Part shown: positions 11,332-24,633 of the stretch, piece after piece
Layout: every line of letters begins with the position of its first letter
How positions within the stretch are numbered: position 1 is the stretch's first letter
Source of the DNA: Wolfiporia cocos
Lineage: Eukaryota; Basidiomycota; Agaricomycetes; Polyporales; Phaeolaceae
Length of the DNA stretch: 64,000 nt
Assembly: GCA_029448655.1 (NCBI GenBank)
Contig: JACCLO010000004.1
Location: forward strand, 3,906,001-3,970,000
Direction: 5' to 3'
The notes under the pieces: generated by a model
The model's input: only the letters and a program-made list of their open reading frames with translations
What the model was told of the DNA's origin: nothing
The model's database searches: none
Made by a program: the position numbers and the translations under genes

Positions 11332-14300
11332 CTAACGCTGTTTGTATTTCGCCTCATTCTCCTGCCGGACATTCGGATCCAGCGAGTTGTGCAAGCCGAG
11401 CAGCGTTTTGCTGACCGCCTCACTTGCGCCAATCATTGGCTTGAGCACCGCGATTGGTACAGCCCGCACAACAGCTCGGACAGGGCCCTATGTGGAATTG
11501 ACACTGAGCGGGATTACTTCATTCATAGTCAATGACACCTACCTCGTTCCCTGACCGCTCATAGACTTCCATAGGCACCGCCAAAATGGTCTGGGCGGCA
11601 GAGTTCAAATTTCTCCTCAGGCTCTTGTACGCCGACTGGACTCCTTCTTTCACGTTCATCGGCTGCTCTGCATATCGGCTGATTAGGTCTTCTGTGCTGG
11701 TCTCTTCTCCTGACAGCTCTTCCAGCCCATCCGACAATGGAGAGACCTGCATAGTCTCTGCAGTGACACGGTCGCTGAATTGACCTCCAATGACATTCTC
11801 CGCTTGCTCGAGGATCACCTGAGTGCCAGTGGCTAGCCGCGCGCCCAGCTTAATCGCCTCGATCGCGGTCGATTTAACGAATGCAGTCGTTCCCTTCTGC
11901 AATCCGCGCACCACACGCCCATCTTTCTTGTATTGAGTGATGGGCAGAAGCACGAGGTCAGCCACTCCGGAGCCGACATTGACTACGGAACGGATGGGGG
12001 CGACGCCCGATATGACGTCTACCAGTTGTGTTGCTTTGACGTCTGGAGTCCACAGATCGTTGAGCAGGTCGAAGAACCTCGGCCATCCAGTGATCTTGAA
12101 TATATCGGTTAGCTGTTGCTGGTAATGGGCATCACGATACTTACGCCTGTGAGAGTTATATGGCGAAGGGTCATTTCGGCGCCATCGAAATGGAAGAAGT
12201 TCATAAGCTCAATGGTCCTGCCATCTCGCAAAGCTCGGTAGTCTACGCGACGAGGCTTGTAGTCCAATTTGATATCAACTGGGAAGACTTCAGCTTGTTC
12301 TGTGGGCAGATCAAGACGTGTTGTGCGGTCAAGCCAACAGTGAACGTACGGAAATATATCTCCTGTGACGATGCGGTGCTCTTTGGTGGAGCACTATCAG
12401 GATCTTTGAAGCTGAAGAATGTTTTCAAAAAGTCGAGCGCATCTTGATCTACATGCAGTCTTAGGGGGAGTATTTTGGCCTATTAAACAGGCTTTGTAAA
12501 ATGAAAAATAGTGGAGTAATTCATTAACTCACCCGTAGTCGCGCTTCTTCTGATGAATGCTCTGGTTGAGGATGGATACTACGAAGCTCTACTCGTACCA
12601 TGTTCGACCCTGTCTCACGTATGTTGCCCCGGGCATCCACCGAAAGGGCTGTGAGGAACTTGTGCCATGTGGAGGTCTTGATGTGGTCTAGAATCTCCAC
12701 ATCTTGGACCGTAACAAGAGTTCTCGCAACAAGTTCGGCCTCCGGTTTGTACTGGTCAATCTCAACATTCATTCCGCGTAGCTGGAACTCGATGCTGGGG
12801 TTTTTCGTCCGCCGCATCTGTCTACGGCGAGATCGCCTTGTGTGAGCTCCTAACTTGCCAGGAGAGGTCATACCCTGAGGTTTCAGAGACTGCCATGAGC
12901 TTTGCGTAGCTGTATCCGCGTCCTCGTTCAGTTCCTCATCAATCGCCGCTATAAGCGCTCCCGGTTCCAGCTCATCCACATTGTGCTCTAGCCCTATATA
13001 GACGGAGTTGAACAGGAGGGTATTCGTTTCCTCCACGCTAGGATCAGGCACCTGTCCGCTCGCTACTAGTTGTCTGATCTTGGCGAGCTTGCGTCGCATC
13101 TCTTTCTGCTGCTCCTCAATAATTCTGCGCGTGCGCTGCCAGTCATATCCGTCGTATAAGAACAAGGTTACGTCTGAGTCATGAATTCGGCAACGCAAGG
13201 TGGTTTCGCCATAGCTGTGAGCAAGAATGAGATTTAGCTGTTTCAAGTGCTATGACAAACGACAGCAGCTGACCTCGATGAAGAATCTGCCGACTCGGGC
13301 TTCATGTCAAGGAAGTAGTCCTCAATGATGTGCAACCCCTCTGGTCGTAGCATCTTAATAGTTTCACCACCATATGTTGAAACATGTGCAGGCTTTTCAT
13401 ATTCTCTGCTAGAAGTCGTATTAGCGTTGACCTCAAACTCATCGTCATCGAGTTCGCGAAGGCCTGCCGCAGAACCGAATGATTCATCGAGGTAATCTGG
13501 ATTCGTTGGCAGATCATCATTAATCATGTCAGGTGTTGATCCTATCTCAGGAGGCTGTCGGAATGCATCTTCATCAAGGGACGCTATAGGTCAGGCGCAT
13601 TGAGAACAATGTAGGGCGAGACGTGCAGATACTGAAGGGGACGTACACATGAGACTCCGCTCTTGCGAGCTCGCTGATAGGTTGACTGGCTCTGGTATCT
13701 TTGGCTCCGTAGATTCCCTGGAAGTGTGTCATCCAAGGAATCGAACTCACGATGAATATCAAACGTACCGAATTTCTGTAGGGGGCCGGAAAGCAGAGCT
13801 TAAATCACTAATGAAGCCAGTAAAGGCGGTCAACGTGTCGGCGCAAAGATATAACCGGGTATTGCTCTGTTTGATAGTCATCTGAAAACCACCAGATATT
13901 GTCATGGGATATATCGATACGAGTGTCGTACTACTCACGCGAGTATCCGGTGGGATGACATCGGCGTTGCGTGCAAATCGCATATCGAGGTCTTCGATTT
14001 GTGCGAGCAAGGCATAGCCTGCTCCCTACAGTCGTCCATTAGATTCAGCAAGTTCTGGTTAACCATGGACGAACCGCCCAGAATGCAATACCAGCTACAC
14101 TAGATAATGAGCGGTTTCTTTGAGCTGCTGTAGGCTCTTCTGAAAGTGCTGCCAAATCGTCGGACAAGAACAAAGAGACACTAGGGATCTCGAGGCGGAA
14201 CGAGGATTCGGCTGAATCGCCAACGATTACGGTGGAGATGTTCAGCTCCCCAATATGCGGAACCAAGGCACCAGGGAATGTAGGAGCCAGGATACGAACA

Positions 14301-17300
14301 GCACTATCCGTGATTTTGACAGAGATAGTGGTTCGTTCGCTCGGGACCACTGATTCAAAAGCCTGACGCGTGCGAGTGAGCTAAACGGCATTGATACTCA
14401 TTTGAAGTGCTTACTCCTGGAGGAGCCTTTGCGAAGTTGACGAGATCTGTTGCCCACTCGAAGTCAGGGAACAGGGTGTATGAAACCCCACTTAGTTCAA
14501 TTTTGACCCTCGACTCTTTAGAGGTAGTCTCTGGTACTATAAGCGAAATGAATCGCACTTTGACGGCAGATCGTGGAGTTGAGACCTATTGCACGTTTCA
14601 GTTCGTATTATGCATGCGATTCATGAGACCCGAGTACCAGTGTGCGTAACGGCATCAGACCTAAGATAGTCGTAGTTGATCCTGAATTACCGGTGTCCCT
14701 GACTGATATATCCATTACACCAACGGTAAGCACTGTCTCATCCTGGTGAAAATCGTTGATCAGCACAGAACACACATCTGACTCACTAAACTTACCCTGC
14801 CTTCCGGCTTCATTTCAACAAGTATATCGATGTCGGAAGCTAGAACATCAAAAGGCCGTACTGTGATGTCTGCTCGGGAAACGAAGAGCCGTATTACAGC
14901 TGAGACAAAGTGGCATATGAACAATCCCTCTGGCATATGACATGAAAGCGCTCACCTCCCGTCAGCTGAACTTTGATGGCAGTCTCATTGGCGTGAGTCG
15001 GCACCCCATGGCTCATGATACTGCCCGAGCCGCTTTCTGTCCCGCTGGCATAATTATCCATGTGTCTCACCTTCGCGAAGTATCGACTGCCTATTAGACT
15101 AGGGTTTATGCTTTCAGGCGCCTCTGTGTCTAAGTCCCATAGGCTGGAATCCCCAAATGCATTCTCTAATAATTGTGTGACATCATCCGCCCATAACTGC
15201 AATCCATCCAGGGTGGTCTTGGATAGCTCCGCATGGAGTGAGGGGATTTCAACGGTGATGGACGTTTTCGTCACAGCAGGGGCATCCGCAGATGCAGGGG
15301 GAAGGGTGCGCATCACTTGGACATGGGGGCGTGCGGGTGCATCTCTCACTTGGCGATCGTTTGGTGAAGTTCCAGCGCCGAATTGCACGCCATCTCGCCG
15401 AGAATCAGTTGCAAGGGGGCCTAAGGAGACGAGTGCGCATGCTCTCCCTTCGCTGACTGGGGCGTACGCAACGACGACACGCCCACAAGTCAAAGCTAGG
15501 ACCGTGTTGCTGCCATGAGCGGCCGTAATGGGCAGGCTTGACGAGCGAGAGGCGTATAGTCCGTCCACATCAGCGAACCGTGCAGTCGACTGTTCATCAG
15601 AATTCTGCTCCCCAGGTGAGAGCCGTAGATCGTGAACGTCCAGAACGAGCGCCCCTGATCGCTGTGCGTGCGGCTTCGGCGAAGGTGTCCGTACTTGAAC
15701 TCGGATCATGGGAAATTTGATGTTTACGACAGGCTTGTGGGTCTTCAAAGGCGGAGTCTTCTTCTGAAACAAGAGTGAGCCAGAAAGCTATGCATGATAG
15801 TGATATTCCTACACTGCGCCACGAATGAACACGCAAGGTCATATTCGATTTCGAGTCCTCCTGCAAGTAATCAATCCCGAGGTCTAAATCCTCCATCACC
15901 ATGCGTTCTAACCGACGTCTTTCGCGCTCTTGCTCGTGCTCCTTGAGGCTATATCCCACACGCGCTCGTGGTGTACCAGGGGGAGTGTCCGCATCCTCAT
16001 CTGCTCCGAAATTGCCGCCACTATCGTCAGATCCCACATTAGCATATTTTTGAAGTGTCTGGTCCTTCACTCCTTCGATCTCCCCCAGAAATTCTAATAC
16101 CCCACTCTGAGTGCCATCAGCATTTCGAGCGAGCGCTAGACCAAGATCGACGAAGACGTGTAACGGCGCAAAATTGACATCTATCTCTGTACGCCCATGT
16201 GTATCGGACTCAGTCCGGCGTCTGGCCGACGCCGACGGCGATAGCGACACCTGGGCTCTGATAGAGATCGCTGGCTCATGCTGGCGCTGTCCACGGTCAT
16301 CTGGCTTACCAGGAGAGCCAGATGCCCAGGGTGCTCCCGTTCTACCTGATGGTGAAGAATGGCCCATTGGGACGGACCGCAAGGATGTTGGGCTGGAGGA
16401 CACGGGTAGATCCGATCCCCTTCGTCGAGGGCTCGGCTGAGGAGAGCGGCTCTCGAACTGGGACGGGTTCATGTGCACATGAGGATGCTGCGGGAGCTTG
16501 GTGCGCCAAAGTGACAATTTCGCATTGGTGCTCCGTCGCAAAGGGTCAGTCCAATCAACTATGTCAAAGGTGGGTAAAGAAGGATACTGGGAGTCCGTGG
16601 ATGCCAATGTGGGGTGAAGATGTTGGCTGGCATACTGCATCTGAAGCTGCGGATCCGTGATAGCGATTGGATAGGCGTATACGCTGGGGTCCTCCGAAAG
16701 AGAGTGTGTGCTTTGATCTGCGCCTAAGAGGAATGCGAAGGCAGACACCTCACCCAAGGAGATGGTCGTCATGATGGTGGTAGAGGACGGATTCGAGACA
16801 GACGATCTCCTTCGCATACTCAGAGCGGAAACAGTCTTCAGTGCAGGATTCAGGGAAAGTGAGCCGTATAAATCATCCAAATGTACGCGGACAAAGCCGT
16901 GAGGCAACCTCGGCGACACAAGCGGTCGCTTGAAAAAGTCGGACAGCTCTGAGGTATTGAGGTGTGTCCTACTGGTTGATGCAGGGAGCAAAAGCATTAC
17001 CATGCTGCGGACCTCCAGGCTGCCTTCGACAGTATTCAGAACCGATGAGCGGGGTTCTGTGGTAGTGGACTTGGACGCTTTCGAAGTCCTGGGTTGTACT
17101 GCGGAGGGCGCATGCGTACTCCATAACTGGGTAATATCGAGTATGCTCTTGATGTGCCGAGCTCGCAGAGAGCATGCGACGACACCCATGTTCATACTAA
17201 TTCTCAGCTTGTCGTTGCTACCGCGTTTATCCTGTTCACTACCTCTATTTCTGGATGGGCTCGTCTGTGTGGTACTGAACCGAGCAGCCTCCGACACGTT

Positions 17301-18661
17301 GATCGAAGGTGGAGGAGTGATTAAACGGAGAACGATGGGTTCAGAACCGAACGACAGGAGCATGTCATGTTCAAGTTCGCCCGTTTGTGCTCCTAAGCCT
17401 TGACGAGGGGACGATTGAGGCGCTGTTGCTGAAGCATATTCTACGCCCACTCCGTCTCTGCCCTTGGGTAATGGGGTTTGAGATCGCGACTCGGACATAA
17501 CTTCTGATGGCCTCTCCACGAGATCCTCGCGCGATGCGGTGGACATCGCGCTCTGGTACATGCTGCTCGCTACTGAGTTTGCGGGCGATGGCAATCGAGG
17601 GGGCAGAGCCGCGATAGACTGGGACATCATCATCTGCGTGTCCTCGTCAATGTCTGATGAGTCCGAATAGGGAGACGAAGGATCTGGGGTTGCAGGTGCG
17701 GTTGTAGCTGCAAGGGAAGATGGTGGACAATGCGCTTGACTGTCAGAGGTAGGGGTTGTCGGGAGCAGACAGCATGATGTCACATTCGTACCGGTGATCG
17801 CAATGGTCCGTACCTCCCCCTGCATGTCTCCTACCTTAGATTCAGATCCGGTAGCATCTGCGGACAATTCCCCACTCTTTCCCTCTGTTCCGTAGCGAAT
17901 CCCAGGGATATTGAGGGTAAAGCTCGCATGCTGTGGATGAACAATCGTGATCTTGGTGTCGACTGCTTCGAATGCGAAACGCGCGAGAAGTCGCTCTATG
18001 AGGGTCGCGAATACTGAGACACCAGGTGGCTCATTTTCACCGTCAAAATTGGTGCCCTCATCATCAGAGATGAACGGATCGAACCCTCCTGGGAGATTAT
18101 CCGAATCTCCTCGTCCGGAATCGAGATGCAGGGAATGCCGTAGCGTCGCCTCCTCGCCAGATGACAGTTCCTCGTGAATGAAAGATTCCGCAATAGACGT
18201 TACAGACTCCGCAAGGTCCACTGATGATGACATATCTCCATGACTTAATGTCGGCGAGAGACAAAATGTCAAATGCAAGGATTCGAGCTCGAGGCCAATC
18301 GTTGAGGTCAAGGGATTTGGCCATGGCATCCGTGCAGTCACCTTTCCAATAGACCCATCATGCAGCACAATGGGTAGTCCTGACAACATGGAATTGATTC
18401 CCTGCCGAGAAGTCATAATGTGCAAGGGCGAACTGGCTTGTGCTCACCTACATTGTTATCGAGCTCAAGGTCTCTGACTTGGACATAGCCCGAGCCAATT
18501 TGAGAGTTTATCTGCTGTACATCAAGCTGACCAGGCTTGAGTAGATGACCAAGTGATCGTTTCAATGCAAACGATATGAACCGTCGCTGAATACTGGATG
18601 GCAGAGGGAGGTCAATGCTAGGTAGACTAAGAGGCAGCCATGAATTGAGCCAGGAAGACAT
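11332..18661 (-). CDS. ATG2: Autophagy-related lipid-transfer protein Atg2
   Basis: Atg2 bridges the ER and the phagophore and moves phospholipids during autophagosome growth. The ATG at 18661 starts [20 protein letters not shown], followed by [19 protein letters not shown], the Chorein_N helix and first beta strands. A very large exon (about 18425-15790) has long Ser/Pro/Thr-rich disordered loops and the family segments [14 protein letters not shown] and [19 protein letters not shown]. Many small exons follow. Near the end come [20 protein letters not shown] and [18 protein letters not shown], the Atg2 CAD-tip/C-terminal amphipathic region. The last exon reads [20 protein letters not shown] and ends EAKYKQR at the stop at 11332. 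The first intron sits just after the Chorein start (LELDNNV). It converges with RLP24, with 168 nt between stop codons. Confidence 0.95.
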
Positions 18662-18942
18662 AGCTGCTGGCGGTTGACAATGCAGGTATGCAGCGTTGCA
18701 ATTTAAGCTTCAAAGCATACAATTATTGAGAATCCGCGGCAGGGGAGCCACGATAGCTGAAAGGAGAACTTACGCAACGGAGGCGCAGGTATGCGAGGGC
18801 AGCGGGTCACGTGGTATACCAGCTCAATATACTCATTGGCGCGCGTCGCGTAGCCAGAATTCCATCGATTGCTCGCTTGATCTCTCCTTGACTTCATTTG
18901 CTTCTCCTATAATCTTCTAGCTGAACTTACTCGTTAGCAGCC

Positions 18943-19985
18943 ATGTCAAGCAGACCAATTCGTCCTTCTTGGAAAGGATTCTCGAACATATCATACCTAG
19001 TCATATTGTGAGCCTGCTATTGCGACCATCTTATATTTGTGGCTTGTTGACCGCTCCACGTCGGACAGTGGCGACTCGTACTGTGACGTTGGATATGAGT
19101 TATACTCGCCTTATCCGACGCAAGCAGAACCCCTTGGCGTTGCATTTCCTGGTAAAACATACACCGAACCCGAAACGCCCAATTGGGTCGGACATCTCGT
19201 CACGGAATATACTCATCAGCCCGTGCTCGTGTACGACTACGCTCACGGTGGCGATGGTGTCGATGAAGTGTGCGAACAGATAAATTACAAGTTTATTCCC
19301 GGAGTTGCAGCAAAGCCGAAGTGGGCACCGTGGCAATCGACAGACACGCTTTTTAGTACGCCTTCACCGCTAGTTTTAGGTTTATCTGTTGTAACGACTC
19401 ATAGTTTGTTGGATCGGTATTAACGATTGCGCGTAAGTGTGTGGTGCGTCAGTGTCACTGCATTATCTGAACGCAATTTGAGCAGCTCCGAAAGTGGCGA
19501 AGCAATTCGTGAAGATGTGAAGCGACTATTTACAGAGCAGGAACGTCTATACAAGGTCGGAGCGCGTAATTTCCTATTCATCGATGTTCCTCCAATTCAT
19601 CGTTCGCCTATTGGTATGATTGAGTCCAACTAATATTCTATGCTATCTCACGTCTCTGCCACCCTCCGCAGGTCTGGCATTACAAGCAGCAGGACAAGGC
19701 GGGAGTTTCACATACGAGGTATGGAACAGCCAACTGAAAGAGTCCATTGCACAATTCTCGGCCGCGCATTCCGATGCCACCATCTTCCTGTTTTCATCGT
19801 GGGATACATTCAATCGCGTGCTCGACAACCCTGTGGCGCACGGATTCACCCCGAAAGATCCAGTGAAGAAATGGGGAGGTATCTGGTACGATCATCTGCA
19901 CCCGACCAGCCGAATGCACGATTGGATCGCACACGACCTGGCGGACTTTTTGAATGCACAACCACCGCACCAAGAGGACGAGTAA
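18943..19985 (+). CDS. GDSL/SGNH hydrolase, carbohydrate esterase family 16-like
   Basis: This is a GDSL-type serine esterase, most like fungal CE16 acetylesterases that remove acetyl groups from hemicellulose-derived oligosaccharides. Exon 1 (18943-19007) encodes MSSRPIRPSWKGFSNISYLV plus part of a Phe codon. A 61-nt intron (19008-19068) leads to FGDSYCDVGYELY, the block I GDS nucleophile. Later exons give the block III Asn in CWIGINDCA, FLFIDVPPIHRSPIG, and the block V Asp/His in WGGIWYDHLHPTSRMHDWIA. All SGNH catalytic residues are present. It ends PHQEDE at 19985, with about four introns. No clear signal peptide is visible at this start, which is unusual for CE16 and suggests either a cytosolic form or a missed upstream exon. 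The class is certain; the substrate is inferred. Confidence 0.85.
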
Positions 19986-22380
19986 GGACGTTGTAAGCGC
20001 TCTTCGGTAAGCAAGACGGCGTGTCGAGGCAACGGTATCACATCGCGCGACGGCTGACGCCCGGTCTACACTGGGTGTCCCAGTAAGTGATCGGATGGAT
20101 ACTGGTGTGGGAGCGATGTACGCATTTTGATCATGACAATGACATTGTCCTTATAGTGCTTTTCATCACACATTGGGTGGCCTGGATCCTGTGTGCTCAA
20201 ACTATCAAGCTGGCCCCAATCAGAGTGCAGCGGGCATTGAGAAGAGCAATTCAGACTCAAGGTGTATACAATCTATCGGTGAGACAACGATCACAAACGT
20301 ATTCTACATTTAGACTACAATATTACACGAGACGAATTAGTATCAAGACAGCGACAGCAAGACGAGAGCGACAGCAAGAGAAAAGTAAACAAGAAATTAG
20401 CTAGATGCGATAACAACAGTGATGAGGGTTACACAAGCCTAATCTGTCCATTGATAATGTTACAAGATGATGATGTGGATCGTGCACGCAACGGCGAACG
20501 GATAAAGTTTAGTTGGTCAAGTCGATTCTGGCAGGGAAGGCCCATTTTTGCAGTGCGCCCAAACGGGCTATTTTACGACGCGCCGCGAGGGCAAAGTCCT
20601 GCAGCCAGTGATGTGAAACTCTATACAGGCACGCGACTAATGTCGTTCAGCTCACAACTATGAGGTTCGAGAGCCTTTGGCGCGTCTTGGGCTGGTCCGC
20701 AGGGTGGAGAGCACGGTCCACATTTTCCAGATCTCGGACTTGGTGGCCGGCCACCGCGTTGGGCTGTGAGCGAAGGGATCTGAGAAGGGATACGGAGGTC
20801 GTGAGTCCGTAAGTGCGCTCACTGTGTAAGCCAGCAGTGTCGCCGCGATTCTGAACGCGTCTTCATAGCGATAATCCACCGTATTCTGAATTCAAGGCAT
20901 CCAAGAAACGCATTAATAAGGGGATATCCTGTCGCGTCACAATGCAGAAGAGCATACCATCAGATTACTGGCAGGCTGACGTCGGGGCTTTGAAGAGTAG
21001 GGATGATAGCGACGGCGGTGGCTCTCTCGGTACGATGGCGAGCGGCGCGTTCCGTTGTCTGTGCAGCCTGAGAGGACGAGGGAGATGGACGGATAAGCAG
21101 GCTCGAGAGTGCCGCGCATTTTCGACAAATTTTTATTGAAAAGTTGCAGTTACAGAGAGATGGAGAGATGTATGGCAGGCGGGAGAGCTGGGGAGGGGTT
21201 GGGTGGGTGGTGAGTGAGAAGAGAGTGCGATGTTCGTGTTTTAAGCGAGAGCCCGCCAATGTGCTGGTCCACGAGAAGCCGTGTTTTCGTAAAAACGGTT
21301 TGAAAGAGTTGCGTCAGGTGTCTGGATACCAATTCTAGGTCGACGCGTCCTAGTCGCCGCGCGCGTCCCTGATTGCCTCCACATTCTGAGCGACCAGAAT
21401 CTGCTTCCGTGGTCGCTGTTCTCCGCAAGATCTCTCTGGACCATCCCATACCTCCAATGAAGCCTAAAGTGCGAATTGCAACGTCAGATCGGCCGCGCAT
21501 CAGCACAACAGCATAGAGGAGACGCATCTGCGCCGCGCTAAAAGGAAAGCTTCCGTCACGCGTCGTAGAGATTTTGCTTCCGTGATCCTCACTCGATGCC
21601 ACCCGTTCTATCTCATTGCCTTACCCAGTGGTTTGAAACATATATGATGACAATGCAGATCACCAAACATCATTCTAGGAGGCAGCTGCAGCCAGACTGT
21701 GGGTCGGAAACGCGTCTGCTGTGCTTGCGAGAGGATTTGCTTCCGCGACCGCTGTCTGACCGTGTGATCTACTCTGGGACGCCGCACTCATGCAGGCATC
21801 ACAGAGAAAGAAAGTACATCAGGGGCCAGATATGTGCGAGGGACCAGAACAGGCGGGGGACATAGCGGGCAGGCAAACTCAGGTGAGAACGCCGCCCTCG
21901 CCTGGCGAGACTCGCAAAGCCTTTTTCTCTGCCCCCCTGCGCTGGAAGCTTCCTGACTGCCATGACTAGACGGTCTGCTCCATACAGTCACAGCTGCTGC
22001 CTCCGGACGTGTCGCGTGGACCGGACATGTTCCCTGCGACTGGCGCGCACTCCGCCTTCGCCGCAACCCAGACAACCCCAAGTTTGGTGACTGCTCGCAA
22101 GGTGAGTATATCTCTACCTCACAGACGACTCTCCACCGTCCAGGTCATCACCCATAGGACCATCGAGGCTCCCCTTGCTATTCCGCGCAGCGAGTCCTGC
22201 CCATTGCCCCGTCGCAGAATGTGACGCGTGATGTCGGCGTCGGGGTCACACACGTGACACAGCGCGATAGATAAGGCGCGGTGCGCAAAGTGAGTCACCC
22301 CATCCTGAAAAATTCCACCATCCACTCAAACTCATCTGCGTGCATCAAAGCCAAAGCCACAAGAAAGCAAAGTGCGATGC
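19986..22380. other. Long gene-poor interval downstream of the esterase
   Basis: I find no gene here that I can defend. Several frames stay open for 60-150 codons, for example a 150-codon frame on the minus strand at 21602-21150 that begins MASSEDHGSKIS. None shows a recognisable domain or a consistent set of splice junctions. A purine-rich stretch with repeated GACAGC-like units occurs around 20345-20395. Two short, loosely similar segments (CTGCTTCCGTGGTCGCTG near 21400 and TTGCTTCCGCGACCGCTG near 21740) may be remnants of an old duplication or mobile element. No terminal repeats or transposase motifs are visible. Confidence 0.4.
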
Positions 22381-24060
22381 TGTGACTTCAAGCTTGCCCG
22401 ACAATTGTCAAGATTGTTCGAAGACACCAAATCCCAGTCCGCTTGCTCGATTGTGAATAAAGCGCGATGTGCACAGACGACGCCGGATTGACGAACGCAC
22501 AAAAGATGACAAGATGAAGACATACTATCAAGTATTTTGTGCCCCCCGTCGCATCCGCGCGGAATACGAGCAGTGTGCAGCAGTAAACCGCAGCCGCGGG
22601 GAAGCAATGTCCCTTTGCGCCGCACTCAACTCAGAGATCGCCCGTGGAAACTTGCAGGAAATGCTACGAGCGGCTTGTCCACTCGTCTGATAAGTGTTTT
22701 GTGTTGCGAGCGCTGTTGACCATGTTCGATTCTATCAGCGTAGAGACAGTGTGCGAGCCCTTCGCAAGATTCGAAGCAATGAGATCCTCGAGCTCAAGAA
22801 TTCCAGCAGTTGACCAGGCATTCAAAAATCCAAGAATCAGGAATTCCGCAGCGTTTGCAGTGGGAATCGTCAGATTTCTGTGCGAGAACGGCGCCGTTTT
22901 TTTCGCGTCGGTAGCGAATTCCAAGAAACTCAAGTAGGCGTCAACAGTTTGTGGCAAGTCCCACGGCAGTGCATCAAGTCAGAGCGAGCATTTCCAGTGA
23001 ATATATGCGAAGACATATTGGCAGTAATCAGTCTGAACGCACTGGACGAGGAGGGTGAAGACAACCCCTAAGCGTGGCTGGTCACGCCGATCACGTCGCG
23101 CACCGGCCACTTCCTTTGTGGGGTCACTTAACTCGTTTCTGGCTCTCTTTCAGAATCTCTGCACCGCAAAGGAATTAACTGGTTTTGTGGCCTCCGTCTC
23201 ATTCGCAGAAACTCATCTCTGGCTGGCTTTTGTTGACGAACAGATGCAGGGTTCTGTCGGTTAATCCGTTGCCTTTCTCGGACGATGACAAAGTCGACTG
23301 GCTTCTTCAAAATCTGTCGGCCACATTGACAGACTGCAGAACCTCAATTCGCGTCTTCAGCTGTGATTGTACTCAATTTTGCGACTTTGCACGCCTCGAG
23401 ATATCCCACTGGTCAAGAAGTTCGCAGCTTACAGCATAACGTCTGTCTCGGTGATGCAGTTTCCGTCAGGATTACGCAGGCGCCAGCAATTCGTCGTCTT
23501 TGCTAGTTGTACGGGTTATTCAAACGTTACGGGATCCCTCGGACCTCAAGTTTGCGGGCCGCAAGCTCTCGAAAAACTTGCCAATTGGAGAGCGACCGTT
23601 CAGCTCTTGACCATCCTGATCTCTGATGTCAGCCAGCCTGGCAGGCTAGATCTCTCATACTTTTCATCATTCCCGCTGCACAACCGCGCAACGACATGGC
23701 TTTTGTGCTGGAGAATGCGCAAGGGAGCTCTAGTACGTGGCCATTCTCGTTAGCAGGTATAATGGTACGTTATACGTACAAATCAGCTTCCATTGGCTCG
23801 AACTGTCTATCTGAACCGAGAGTACGCACAGGAATTGGATGAGCTTGGTGAGGTGGCATGTCTTTGCACCCTGCTGACAGTCGATGAGCTCCCAGAGCAT
23901 TTGAGATGACGCGTGACTCCAATCAAGATACTCGACTGAATGTTGCACGTTCGAGCTTCGCCTTTCTGGCGGGCTCTCCGGAGTGAGCAAATTTTTCCGC
24001 AAGGCGAATAAGCTGAGCAAGTTGGCTGCGGAAGCAAACTAGATGTCGTCAAGTTCATAA
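22381..24060 (+). pseudogene. Decayed coiled-coil-rich gene, unnamed
   Basis: Plus-strand frames carry runs of charged, helical, protein-like sequence that continue from one to the next only if frameshifts and stop codons are crossed. Examples are LARQLSRLFEDTKSQSAC (about 22395-22450), DKCFVLRAL (about 22690), then one base out of phase VRFYQRRDSVRALRKIRSNE (from about 22725) interrupted by TGA, RQISVRERRRFFRVGSEFQE (about 22870-22925), DDDKVDWLLQNLSATLTDCR (about 23285), LVKKFAAYS (about 23410), and LARTVYLNREYAQELDEL (about 23790-23845). I counted at least four breaks. The order is collinear on one strand. I infer an inactivated copy of a long coiled-coil protein. I could not place it in a named family. 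An intact gene with many introns is less likely, because several breaks lack plausible GT and AG signals. Confidence 0.45.
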
Positions 24061-24633
24061 TATCCGGCGTCTTGACCGCAAGGTTTCCTTGTGGCGGCCC
24101 CCTTCGTCATGGTGAGATGGGCCCAGATTATACCTCAAGCTTCAACGTTCAACACTCAAAATAGGAAGCGTAGCGTATGCCCTTGGTGGACAGCTTCTGT
24201 CATTGCGGTTGGATTTTGCCTGCCTGACACGCTATGTTTTGTCAACGTCACAGTCGCTCACAGCTAATTTCTGGTCTGGGATTACGCTCATGCTCTTTTG
24301 CCACCCACCAATCGTTTTGTCGAGACTCCTACCGATATCTTTGTACCGCAATGTATCCAAGTTTGTACGAGCCAATCAATTCATTTGTCGCATCATAAAG
24401 CGTCCGTTCAGTCGATCTAAGTGATTCCCCCACGATCTCGATTGCGTCAGCTACGACTGTGTGATAGCACTTATGCAGCTTGCTTGCACTCATGATCAAA
24501 GCAAGCCACGATGCACGGAAGCGGAAGGCAGCAAGAAGCCAGACGGATCAGCGGATAATGGAGCTTTGTCCCTTGGATATATTCTCCCTTCCCATAACAT
24601 TCCCTGCGTGCCCTAAACTTATCTTTGCCACCG
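24061..24633. other. Gene-free interval between decayed gene and NPR2 stop
   Basis: No ORF that I can support. One plus-strand frame around 24190-24410 reads protein-like (FLVWDYAHALLPPTNRFVE) but has in-frame stops on both sides and no start, so it may be another relic of the decayed gene or of an insertion. The right part should hold the NPR2 3' UTR. Confidence 0.35.

Noticed and set aside
21150..21602. 150-codon minus-strand frame beginning MASSEDHGSKIS
   Set aside because: It has a proper ATG and protein-like start, but no domain, a low-complexity end, and no supporting neighbours. Left as possible but not called.
19986..24633. An intact transposon or retroelement in the gene-poor interval
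   Set aside because: No reverse transcriptase, transposase or integrase motif, long terminal repeats or terminal inverted repeats could be seen; only weak short similarities.
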